Part shown: one piece after another, positions 34,542-46,500 of the stretch | Numbering within the stretch: position 1 is the first letter of the stretch | Layout of the letters: each line of letters opens with the position of its first letter | Assembly: GCA_026770025.1 (NCBI GenBank) | Contig: JAMXDE010000005.1 | Span: 3,100,001 to 3,164,000, forward strand | Reading direction: 5' to 3' | DNA: 64,000 nt | Source: Craspedostauros australis | Lineage: Eukaryota > Bacillariophyta > Bacillariophyceae > Mastogloiales > Achnanthaceae | Position numbers and translations under genes: made by a program | The notes under the pieces: generated by a model | What the model was told of the DNA's origin: nothing | The model's input: the letters and a program-made list of their open reading frames with translations, nothing else | The model's database searches: none

Positions 34542-35321
34542 TGTTGGAAATCCGGGGTTATAGTAGTAGACTAATCTGTTATCAGTCTGTACCGTTTTTT
34601 AGAACTGTGAGCACAACATGCTCATCTCCTTTTGATTCCAATTCACAACAAGCGTGATCTGCAGTAGCCACCCGAGGTTACACCCTTTAGCTTGGCTCCT
34701 TTCGTCTGCATCTTCATGTTGCTTTCATCGTGGTTCATCGCTTGCTTAGCTGAGGATTGGAGAGCACCTACATTCGTCAAGTTCATACTCGTAGACCTGT
34801 AGGTACCTCTCCTTCGGTCTCCTGTCACCTCACTGGTCCCACTTCATTTCAGTTCCTCCCTCCGGTCATCTTGATGGTTGCCTTTGGATGCTTGGAACTT
34901 ATTGTCATCTGGATCGTGGTCTTGGGTGAATAGGGATCGCCTCTGTTTCGCTTTCTCACATTAGGTTCTCAGGGGTCCGTCGACTTGTTCAGATATATTG
35001 GTTGTCGCGCTCATTCGATTCACTCAGGGCTGGTGTGTTGCCATTGTCATAGATCTCTCGGTTCCCGACCGTTATCGGGACATGGCAGAGTAGGCCACTG
35101 GATGAGGGTGCTTGGATGTCGCATAAGACAGGTAAGGCCATTGGGCTGTCCGAGTGCAACTGGTCGATTGCTTAGGTTGCGGTTTGTCTGGGAGATGCTA
35201 TTGGGGGTTGCGGCAATCATGGGTATCTTTGCACATAATATCATTTCAGTTCCAGTCAGTCCTCATGGGAGCTGCGGTAGAACATGGTATCTTTGCAAAG
35301 TCGTACCCCCGATTCCTGACA
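34542..35321. mobile_element. Solo LTR inserted in the Pol gene of element 1
   Basis: 780 bp, beginning TGTTGGAAATCCGGGGTTA and ending ATTCCTGACA, thus related to but distinct from the LTRs of its host. CACATC flanks both sides (34536-34541 and 35322-35327). Removing it with one flank copy rejoins ADV to MVDNVG in the RNase H domain in frame. Confidence 0.94.
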
Positions 35322-38300
35322 CACATCTGCCGGCTTGTGCATCCTCAGTCCGATGTCACTCATCAATTGTGTTACGAAGCGAATTTCCTTTCCTGCCTCC
35401 GACAGGGCGACGTACTCTGCTTCCGTCGAGCTGAGTGTTACGCTCCGTTGTGCCTTTGATCTCCATATGATCGGCACTCCTTGTAGTAGGACGATGTGCC
35501 CTCCTACGCTGATGCGATTGTCCTTGTCACCTGCGAATTCGCTGTCAGTGTATATTGCAATCTTCCATGCATCTTGGGTCAGTGGACTTGGTTTCATCTT
35601 CAGTCCATACTCTCTCGTGTCCCATACGAACTTCATGACTCGAAGCATTTCCTTGTATGCTGCGGCTGTTGGTCCATCCAACACCTTGGTCAGTTTTCGC
35701 ACTGCATTGGCGATGTCGGGTCGAGAGTGTTTCACCAGGTATAGCAGCATACCTACTCCGCTTCGGTATCTGCTGTGTCGCTGCTTGTCCACTTTGGGTG
35801 CATCGCTTTGCCTTTGGATGCCTTGCCCTGGTGTCCCAGGCGTTCCGTATCGTTGCAGCTTCACCACATCGCTTCCGAACGTATCGATGATGTTCTTTAG
35901 GATGTGTGGTTGGTTCACCCAACAGTTCGTCTTGTCGCGGTTGAAGATGATCTTGCAGCTCAGGTAGTCTTCAAGATCTTCCTCCACTTTGACACCGAAT
36001 CGTTCCGCTCGGATATCCTTCACGAGCTTCTTCAATTCCTGCTCCTCTCCGATGCAGAGGCAATCGTCCACATAGGTGCCGATCAGTAGCAGTCTCCCTT
36101 CCTGATTCCGAATCAGTAGGCAAGGGTCCACCTCGCTCTGTCTGAACCCCAATTTGAATAGGATGTCGACGAGCTTCTTGTTCCATTGTCTCGCGCTCTG
36201 CACGAGTCCGTAGATGGTTTTCTTGAGCAGCAGGCATTCATCGGTTTCGTGTTTCATGCCTTTCGGGCATTGCATGTAGATCTCTTCGTCGAGGTCTCCA
36301 TGCAAGAATGCTGTCTCAAAGTCGATGATGATGCTGTCTAGCTTCAGTATCATCTTCATGGTGAGCATGATACGGTAGGTTGCATCATGTATCACCGGTG
36401 CGTGGTGCGCTGAGAAGTCGACTCCTGCGATCTGCGAGTATCCGCATGCCACGAGTCTGGCGTGGAATACCCCGTTTCTCTTTTCCTTGAAAACCCATTT
36501 GGTCTTCACACACCGCCGATCCTTCGGCATCTGGTCCTTCTTGATTTTCTCCCATACTTTCCTTCTGGCCATATCATAGAACTCTTTGTTGATAGCTTCG
36601 CGCCATTTCTTTCTTTTGTTGGGATCTGCATGGTCCCAGCAGTCTTCGAATGTGGTGGGGTCTAGTAGCATTGCGACATTCGCGTATTCTGCCCCTTCCT
36701 CATTTCTTTCTTCTTTCAATGCCTGGTCCGCAGCGATGATGTCATCTAGTCTCATCATTCCATGAGGTGTGTCTATCATCGTACCTGCAATATCTCTGTT
36801 GAATATTGACCCGTCTGCGTGGAAGTCGGGTCCTCCTGTTTCCGGTGGAGTTGTGATGGTCTCTTCAGGTGTCACATATCCCTCGCTGTCATTAGGTTCT
36901 GACTCATCACTTGATCCGAGATCTCGCTCCTCCTCTGGGATTGGGTCATTGTTGTACCCGGCGAGAGCGCTCAGCATCCTTGGTATGTGTGTTACAGGTT
37001 CTGCGACAGGAGTGTCTTTGGGCTCGTTCTCGGCCGCTTCGTCTACTTTCCCCTCGTCGTCCCTTCCGAATTCACCGTCGTTCTCTTCGTTCGATTCATT
37101 ATCCCCTTGGGCAGGGAGCAAGCTATCTTGCCCTCGCGCAGCGTCATCAGTATCTTCTATTTCTTCGGCTCTGCTGCTGCAATCCGCGTCGTTGGCCTCC
37201 ATGCTCTTGATGGTCTCCGATCGTCGCTCCCAAGTTGTCCTCGTAGCTCGGGTGTTCATACCCGACGTGGAGTCGTCATCTTCTAGATCTATCAGCACAG
37301 ATCTGTTGGCGTTCTCGATACCTCTGAATTGCCCGTATGACTGATTCATCCATGTCACGTCTCTCGTGATTAGGATCTTGGTTGTTGCGAGATTCAGCAT
37401 TCGATATACTCCCTTTGCGTGCGATTGGCCGTAGCCGACGAACATGGCTGGTCTGGATCTATCGTCCAGCTTAGCCTTTATCGTACGACCGCCGATGTAC
37501 ACCATGCCTATTTCTCTGAATTTTTGTAATCCATCCACGAATGTTGGGATGCGGTTGTTGAAGAGAACACATGCTGGTTCTCTTGTCTTTGTCTCGATAA
37601 TATTTTCGAGCTGAGTCGCGGTTCGGGCTGCCTCCGCCCACAATTTTCCACGCACTGTTCTCGGTAGATGCGTTTGGTTGAGCATGGAGCGGACTTTCCC
37701 GTACAACGTCGCAAATTTTCTTTCCACGCGACCGTTCTGTTGGGGAGTGGAGGCTGCAGTATATTCGAATGTTGGACCGAACCCTGCGTTGAGAAGCTGT
37801 TTTTCCGCGGCATAATTCTCTCCCGCGTTGTCACATCTGATATTTTTCACATGTGCCTGTTGGTTGGAGTGAAGCCATCGGAGGAGCGTGATCAGCTTTT
37901 CTCCGACTTCACTTTTCTCTTTCAAAAAGTAGCTCCAGCAGTAATCACTGTAATCATCGATGACAAGGAGCCAATATTTTCCTTGTCTGTAGCTGTGCGT
38001 TTGAACACTCGATGTGTCAATGAACAACCGCTCACCAATTTCCTTTGCTCGGCGCTGCAGGTGTTTTGTCATTGACTTCTGCTTCTGTTTTCCAATTGCG
38101 CAGTCAATGCATGCATGCAACTTGCCTGTGACATTCCAACCGTATCGTCCCGCTGTGCGAGAGATCGTGTAAGTGTCAACATGGCCTAACATTTTATGAA
38201 TTTGGTTGATGTCCACCGCGGACCTGGTGGACATGCCAACATTGGCTTGGTCTTCATGGGGAGGGGCGCTGATCATGTTCACTCCACTCACGAAACCGCT

Positions 38301-39738
38301 ATGGGTTGCCATGAGTCTGTCGAACGTGATTCATTGCCCGCGCTTCTCCAAGCTCATCACAACACCTTGGCTGCTGATGTCGAAGCCGTTCTCGAGAGCT
38401 TTGTTGATGCTCAAGAGGTTCACCCACAGGTTGGGCACGAACTTCACTTGCTTGAGCACGATGGTAGCTTGGTTCCCGTTCTTCTGCATCACGACCATGC
38501 GTTTATCGCCAACCTTTGTTGCCTTGAGGTATCGGCCGCTGCCGATCTTGATGGAGTGGTTGGCCACTCGCACGTTAATCATTCCCTCTTCGCTATTGGT
38601 GAGGTGGCATGAGGCACCGGAATCACCCAGCCAAGTGTTTGCTTCGTGGTGGTCGGGGGCGATGGTGTGGCGGAGTGCGCTTGCATCGTCGAGGTCACCG
38701 ATCACCATGGCCATGTCTGGTTGATTGTCTTGGTGGTCACCGATCATCATGGCCATGTCTGGTTGAGCATCGGCCGCTCGGTAGACGGGGAGCTGATTGA
38801 ACTCCTCTGGGTCTCGGACTCCTTGGTCACTTGGATGATGCATCCACATCAGCATCTCTGCGGCATGCTGAACCAGGCTGTCGATGAGCCCTCTGTGGAT
38901 GGGTGGCAAGTTGAGCTCCTCAAGTCTTGCGTTGATGTGTTGCACGGCTTGCACCAGTTGCATTGGCGTGAACACGTCGATGCGGTGCATCATGTAGTAG
39001 AGCGTGCGAGGGTTCAGGCTTTCTCCTCCTCCTTCAGTGTACGCGTGCGCCGCGTCGCAGCACAGTAGGGCGAGCTCAGAGCGCACTTCGTCAGCAACCA
39101 TCATGTTGCTGAGAGAGTATCTCATTGCGACATGCAAAGGTCCTGCAGTCCAGAGCTTCTGGCGGCACGTCATGATGTCTTGGATCGTTGTTGGCGCCGC
39201 CCTTGCAGGGGGGTTTGCCAGTTGGATGAGGAACGGCGAGTTACGGCAGGTCTTGCACATGGCGTAGAGAGGGCCGCGCTGAAAGCACAGCGGGCACCAT
39301 CCTGCGGTGCTCCCTCCGTTGCGAGACGGCTCTTCGATCATTCGATCGACCAGAGTCCTTGGTTCGGTTCGAGAGTAGATGGTGGAGGTGACGCGATGGT
39401 CGACTCCAGGCATCGCTACTTCATTCTCCATGATGTCTCCGACGTTGAGGGGTTCATCCTCGTAGACGATCCCTTCGAAGAGATTGTCTTCGTCGGTGTA
39501 ATCGTCTTCATCGCTTGATGGGAATTGCTCGCGGTTGATAGTCTCAACTGCAGCAACTGGGGGCCCGTAGTATCCGTACACACTTGGGGTGTGGGCCTCT
39601 CGTTCCTCTTCAGAGTACTCGTCCTCTTCTTCGAGGTCGAGTCCGGTCATGTCTTCGTCGGTGGTTGCGAGGGCCATGTCGTTGATGAACGACTCGTAGT
39701 GCGCCATATTGGTGGTGTTGATTGTTTGGTTTTTCTTG
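35322..39738 (-). pseudogene. Element 1 Gag-Pol, middle part: Gag tail, protease, integrase, reverse transcriptase, RNase H
   Basis: Reads from 39738 through the C-terminal Gag region, a cysteine cluster (WCPLCFQRGPLYAMCKTC), the aspartic protease motif WLGDSGASCHLTN, an in-frame TGA at 38331-38333, the integrase zinc segment (HKMLGHVDTYTISR, then ACIDCAIGK), the integrase core (RLFIDTSS, IRCDNAGENY, TPQQNGRVERKF), the reverse transcriptase with YVDDCLCIG, and RNase H (IAIYTDSEFAGDKDN, LSSTEAEYVALSEA). The TGA sits where Copia proteins usually have a basic residue before ITFDRLMATHSGF, so it is probably a CGA-to-TGA mutation. Apart from that stop, the frame is open for 4.4 kb. The sequence encodes all the catalytic motifs. 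Confidence 0.93.
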
Positions 39739-39743
39739 ATGTT

Positions 39744-40430
39744 AGTTAGGATTCGTGCGTAGGCGTCGCGAATCGGTGGAGAATGCCTCGTGAATCTGCC
39801 GGCTTCGGGATAGCCGTGTGATGCAGTTCAAGAGAGGTGTGCTGTTTGAATAGTTATAACTTGTAACGATGAGAAGTAGAGTGCTTTGTAGCTAATCCTT
39901 GTCCGTTATTATGAGTTAGCTTATTGGTGTTAGTAGGGTGAAGAAACGATGCCACACAACTTGGCGAGACCCTGCACTGATGCACTTGATTCAGTGCAAC
40001 AGAGTAGACAGTCAATACAGTACCTTGCTCTCCGCACATGTAGTTACACTGCAGTGTAGGTCATGACAATCAGTGGTGACGGTCATGAAGCAGTGGCTGT
40101 GGCTGAAGCTGACACTCGGATTCCATTGCTTGAGTTGAAGCAAGTTGGATACGCATGCTGAGACCACGGTGGTAGTGTGGTGGTCATCAGCAATGAAGGA
40201 ATCGAGATAAGTTTTAGTAAGGAGGATCTGAAGAGCATATAGTTCCCAGGTGGGGTGTGAGTCAGGTCGGTCAGGTTTGAGTCATGATGGATTCGTGAAT
40301 GGAGGAGAGAAAGGAGGAGAAAAAGGTTTGGTGGTCAATCAAGTCGGAAGATTTCGCGCCAAAACAGGAATTTCTCCCATCGGGTTGATACCGTGTTCGG
40401 TACTAGTCTGTCCCTCATTGAATCTCAACT
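39744..40430 (-). repeat. 3' LTR of element 2
   Basis: 687 bp, matching 48207-48893 with no difference noticed by eye. Equal length supports a recent insertion. Confidence 0.95.
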
Positions 40431-40441
40431 CTCCCTCTCAG
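40431..40441 (-). promoter_or_regulatory. Polypurine tract of element 2
   Basis: Minus strand reads TGAGAGGGAG directly before the 3' LTR, the expected primer position for plus-strand DNA synthesis. Confidence 0.65.
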
Positions 40442-40513
40442 TGTTGGGTCGTGATTGGAGTTGTGGTATCGATGAAAACTTCATCCTTCGTTGTTGTTTG
40501 TTGTTGTTGGTTA

Positions 40514-43500
40514 TTACCAACCCATGATCTTGAATCGCAGGTATTCGAAGACTGCGATGGACAGTCCTTTGGTGAAGATGTCGGCCAGTTGCTCCGGTGT
40601 TGCGATGTGCTGGATGTAGATGAACCCTGCCTTGACCCAGTACCAAAAGAAGTGCCACTTAGTCAGGAAGTGCTTGGTGCGCGCGGTTGGTTGATGATTG
40701 GTAGCAAGGGAAATGCAGGCTTGGTTGTCCTCAAACACCGTGCACTGGAGGTTGGTGTGCAGTGGCATGGTGGTGCCGGCATTGTTGATGACTTGGCGGA
40801 TGAGCTGTTGAATGGGAATCAGCGTGCGCATTGCGAGAGAGAGAGCGGCGTACTCGGACTCCATCGTAGATAGAGCAATCTCAGTTTGGAGTTTGGACTT
40901 CCAAATGAGGGGGCACCCTCCCAGCGTAATGAGGTAGCCAGTGCGCGACTTGACTGAGACGGGGTCCTTGCTGTCTTCTCGTCCGTAGAGTCCTGCGAAG
41001 TCTGCATCCACGTAGCACTTGAGATCAAGCTGCCCGGTGGGACGCACGATGGTACCCTTGTCCTCAGTGTGCTTGAGATAGCGCATGATGCGCTTGACGG
41101 CCTTGGCGTGTGAGCGGCGAGGGTCACTTCCGAAGCGAGCGACTTGGGAGACTGCGAATGCCAGGTCGGGGCGAGTGTTGGTCGTGAGATACAACAGCAT
41201 GCCGACGACGGAGCGGTAGTTCCATGGTTCGTTCATGGGAGGCTCATGCTTGCATTGTCCCAGTGCGAGCTGCGTAGTTGGTACGGGGCACGGACTGCAG
41301 TTCGTCATCTTCGTAGTGGCGAGGATCTTCTTGATTAGTCCTGGTTGGCGGAGATGGACCGTGTCTGCTTTTGGATCACGGCTGAGCTCGATTCCCAGGA
41401 ACTCGGTGAAGCTTCCTTCTTGGGTGAGCTCAAAGCCGAGGTCGCGCATTGATTTGATGAAGTCGTCGGCGGCTTGCTTGGTCTTGGAGGCGATGCCCGC
41501 ATCGTCAACGTAGAGGACGATCATGATGTCCTTCTTGATGAACAAGCACTGCTCTTGGTCGCAGGCCTTGAAGCCGATCGTAGTGAGGGCTCGGATGAGG
41601 TGTTCATACCAGAGGCGAGGAGCAATCGTCAAGCCGTACAGGCTCTTGCGGAGCTTGAGGCAGGTGTCGGGACCCTTCGTTGATTTGAATCCACGAGGGA
41701 GATGAAGGTAGACTGGCTTGTGGATGGATGCTTGCACGAAAGCGTTCGTGAAGTCGATGGACGTTGTTGTCCAACCCATGACGATGGAAGTGCTGAGGAA
41801 GATGCGGACGGATGACCATGCGACGACTGGTGCGTAGGTGGAGGAGTCCTCTTGCATGAGGTCTCCACGGCAACACCAGCGTCCCTTGTATTTCTTGATG
41901 GTTCCGTCGGGGAGGCGCTTGCGGCGAAAGACCCAGGTTCCTGGAAAGATGCGATCGTTCTTGATGTCGATCTTCTTCACTTCCTCCCACGTGCCCTTTT
42001 CCGTGAGATCTCGAATCTCCTTTTCGGCGGCTTGCATCCACTCGTCTTTGTTGTCGTCGCGAATGGCTTCGTCGAAGGAGAGAGTATCCGGGTCGGTGTT
42101 GGATGCCTTGTACACCGAGGTGCGTTCGGCGATCTCCAAGTCGCCACCTGCGGCAAAGTAGCTGATCATGCGATTATCGACGTAGGTGGGGTAGTTTGTT
42201 GCATCCTTCTGTGGCTCGATGATTGCGACAGAGTAGGCATGCTGTTCGATGTTCGCCCATGTAGTTGGTGGAATGCACTTCGCTGTGTCGAGGATGAACG
42301 ACGGGTTGATGTCGAGCGTGGATGACGAGTCGATGTCGAGCATGGATCCTTTGTTGGCGGAGCGAGTCGCTGGGGCCGAAGTGAGTGGCGCCGTGTTCGA
42401 CTCAATCATGCCTTGGACGAATTGCTCAATCTCGTATTCGCTTGGAAGTGGCCACGGTCCTGGTCGGATCGTCGTCACTTGGCGACGGAGTAGCTCGAAT
42501 GCGAGACGGTAATGATGATTTTCGATCATCGCATTCCACACGGAGCGAGTCCTTTGGACGAACGCTTCTGCGTTGTACGCAGATTTGGGTGGAAGGTACC
42601 CTTGGTTCATCAAATGTTCGGGGTCTTGGTAGTACCATGGCCCTGATTTGGCCTTGGACATGAAGTCGAGAGCGTCGAAGTGGGGTTCCATCGTGCCAGT
42701 ACTGATGAAGGTGCTCAGCTTCTCCACGAATTGCTCGACGGCGTGGTCAGTGGCCAGTCGGAGGAGGTCTTCGTTGAGAAAGACGCTGTTGAGGTCTTTC
42801 TCGAAATGGTCCTCCATGTCCGAGTGAAAGTTGTTGTACGTCTCCTGAAATGGAGTCGCTCCTTCCTCGGTCATGTTGTCGGGGTCCGGTTGCCACCAGT
42901 CAGCCATGTTGATGCTTGCTTCTTCTACTTCAGCCGCCTTTGGAGCGAACGTTGGGAGGACGACGTTGGTTGGCTGTGGATTCAAGGTGTTGAATCGACC
43001 TCGGAGTCTGCGCAACAAGTAGTGAGCGTCCACCTTGAATTGGTGTAGATCGATGGAGAGAGAGTCGCTACCTTTGCGTTGGAGAGGTTCGATTGTATGT
43101 AAGCAATCGACGATAGCTTGTGAGAATGTGATGATCGATGATGAGTCGGGGTGCAGTTCCCTGGGTGTTGCGGCCTGTTCGATCTCTTCCAAGGTAGCTA
43201 CTGCAGGGCAGAAGTAGTAATCATCGGTGTCTTCGTCGTCCAGCCAGGCTGCTTTGCCTCCCATACGTGCGTACGTGAATCGCTTTGGTTGTTTGCGAAT
43301 TCTCGTGCTTTGAGGTCTTTCTGGCGTTGGCTCAGACTTAGGTATCATGGGTGGCGTGGAGCTCGTCTGAATTGGCGTCGGAGCTGGAAGTGGTAATGGA
43401 GTTGCTAATTCCAATGTTGGTGATTCTCGGAGAGGTGAGCTCAATTGCGGTTGAAGTGTTCGCTGATCCGGTGACTCTATAGTAGAGTCAGGTACCGGGG

Positions 43501-46500
43501 ACTCATCGGGAGCTCCCTCTGTCGAGGACATTTGCCTGTTGGCTCCCTCTGAAACTGGCATCGGAGGGGCGAGAGCTTCACTCATGAGATCGGGGATCTG
43601 TTGTGTCATTGGTTGCGACCCTTTCGCCAATACCTGTGGCGTTCTTTCACGGATGGTTTGTTGGTTTCGCGTATCAAAACTCGGTGGTGGAGTGTTATCG
43701 TCGTTGCGTTGTAACCGGTTGTGGTCTCGCGTGTCTGATGCGAAGATGTCGTCCTGCTCCATTGATTCCACATCGTCGTCATCGAATGGATATTGGAAGG
43801 TGGTGTCACCAAACATGCGAGTCCATTCTTCCGATTGATAGCTTGGAAGTTGCTTCAAGTCGGTAGCAATCGTTGCGAACCAGTCATCGAACACGACGTG
43901 GAACTGAGGGGTGATTGAACCTGTCCGTGGTGATAGGACTAGAGGTACGGTTGAAGCATGCTTCGTAGAGAGACCCATGTTCACGTATCTCTCTCCTCTT
44001 GGTTCCCATCGGGGTATCTTGCGTCCATCGGCCAGCGCTTTGTTAAGGACATAGACTGGACTGCCCCATACGTGCAGGTTATGAAGTTGCTTGAGGGGAA
44101 GACGGATGCGTGATAGAACATCGTAGGGTGTGAGACCGGTGGCGGGATTAGGCACGCGATTGTAGATGTACGCGGCGTGTACGACGGCCATTGGCCATAG
44201 TTGAGCATCAAACATCGTTGGCCAGTGGATGCTTTGATGCATCATCATGGTTCGGGCCATTGAGACAATTGTTCGAATGCTTCGCTCGGCTATTCCGTTG
44301 TGGTGATGTGCGCCGACACCTGCGAATCGATGGACTTGATGGAAGATTTCAAGGTGTTTGGAGTATTCGGGTGAGGTGAAGGTGGTGGCGTTGTCTGATA
44401 GATACGATCGTACGGGGACTCCAACATCACGACACATCAGTTCGAACCGTTCCTTGGCTTCGAGGGTGGCGTGCGTGGTTAGCGCTGCCACAGGTTCCAC
44501 GTGAATGTATCCTGATGCGTGATCGACAAAGATGGCTCCGCCTTTGTACATTTCGTTTGGATCGCCTTTGCCTCGTCCTGAGAAGAGGCGTCCTGGCGTT
44601 CGACCGACGAAGTGGTCCACTGATACTTGTTGTCCAGGGAACAAGTGATCGGTGCGCAAAACTCCTTGTTTGTCACGGACGACATGTTGAGTTATTCCTG
44701 GGGAAGGGCGACGGTGCAGCTTTCCGAATTGGCATGCAGCGCAAAGCGGGAGGCTTGTGACCCTTGCCGCAGCTGTGTGCATCTTTCTAGACGATTCTGA
44801 CCCGGTGAGAGTACCCGAACGCAGCAGGAACTTCACTCGACTGAAGGATAAATGTCCGAGACGATAGTGCCACCGAAGAAGTTCCTTTTGCGGTTGGGTG
44901 AGGTTCACGTTGTGGTCCGACACGGTGGAGACGATGGAAGTTAGTGCAGCTGGCACGTCATGGATGTTGTCGGCACTGTAGCCGACTGATGTTGGTAGCC
45001 TTGTGGACTTCTTGTAATTCGCTACGATTGCGTTGCGATCGTCGTTTCCCAGGATTCCGCTGAGTTTGCAGGAGGATTTGTTGAAAACGATCGTTTCGCC
45101 CTGATACTCTTCAAGGAGACTGGAAGTGCTGATTAGCTTGACCTTTGATTCGGGAACATGGAAAGCAGGCAGTCGCAATTTGCGAGGGCTTCCAGTTACA
45201 TCAAGGACATACCATTCGACGGTTCCCAACGCATTCACTTGGATTTTCTTGAGGAATCCGTTGAGAAAGGTCGGTCTTGGTGGAGGACTTGGAGTAGAAC
45301 AGAAATCGTTGAGGTCATTTGTCACAGAAATTGATGCTCCGCTGTCCCAAACGAGTTCGAATGGAGCATCGGGTGAGAGATAACTCTCAGCTTTAGCTGG
45401 AGATGCGAAAGCATTGCGATTGGAGAAGAAGGAGGCTAGACCTTGCAGAGTGAGTAGTGCGGGCATGTCATTGTCACATTGTTGCTTTTGACTTCGATCA
45501 TACATCAAGTCAATTCCGCGAGTTGGGTACAGGCTCCAGAGATTTCGTGAGATGGATGAGGTGCGACCTTCTTGGCGGGGCAATTTTGCTGTCGTGGGTG
45601 TTTGGTTTTTACCATAAGTGGAATTTTTCGATTGGTTCCAGTGACGACGTTTTGATCTGTGATTGCGAGTTTTGGTCCGAGCCTGGGGACGCCACACACG
45701 TTTTGTTCGTGGGGAGTTCCCTTTCGACACGTTCACGGGTTTGGGTCCATCTGGGTCGAGACTTTCCATTACGAGATCGTAGAGACTGCGTTTCACGGCT
45801 CCATTGAAGTGTGTTGGACGTTTATGCACTTGCTTGTACCGTTCTTTGACTCGTGCCTTGTTGTAGACTAGATCAGCAGAGTTGATTGAGTCAGGTCTTC
45901 GTGGTACGTTCGTGTGGAGGAGTAGTAGAGTTACGGCAATTAGCATCCAGGCATTTGCTGCCGCGATGTACCACCCATACTCTACTCCGATAGTGATGAC
46001 TTGGAGTGAGGCGAAGAGGAGAACCATTCCAACGATGCTACCGAAGTAGTTGAAGGAGGTGAAGAGGTTCCAGACGAGAGACCACCAGGTGTCTTCGTCT
46101 TGACTGGAGGCGGCTGTGAAGCATGTCCACGCAGCCATGTCAATGGAGAGGTTGTCCTGTTTGGGAGCTTGCTTGCCCTTTGCCTTCGCCTTGAACTTGA
46201 AGTTGTCCTGATGACTCTCAGTGTTGTGCGAGAGACGCCAGCGGCGGCACTTGGCGCACCACATGAAAGTCTTGTCGTTGACAAGCTTGCGCTGTGGTTC
46301 ACCGGGCTTGGGAGCTTTGGACGACCAGCCCTGGCTGGCGTTGCGTTTGGCGTCGCGTTCCTTGGGCTTCTTGAAGTTGTTTCTCCTTCCGTCGTTCTTG
46401 GAGAAACCCTTGTGTTGCTCGAGAACGTTGGCGCTTGGATTCTGGACGGCGTTGTTGGCGTACGAGTACCTGGGCACGTTGCTGTCTCTGGTACGCCTGA

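Noticed and set aside
35256-35321. C-terminal 21 residues of the 1,018-codon frame (CQESGVRLCKDTMFYR...)
   Set aside because: These residues are read from the solo LTR and are not part of Pol; the true RNase H end lies at 34296-34535.
39854-40039. Identical small open frames at 39854-40039 and 48317-48502
   Set aside because: They lie inside the two LTRs of element 2 and are duplicated because the LTRs are.
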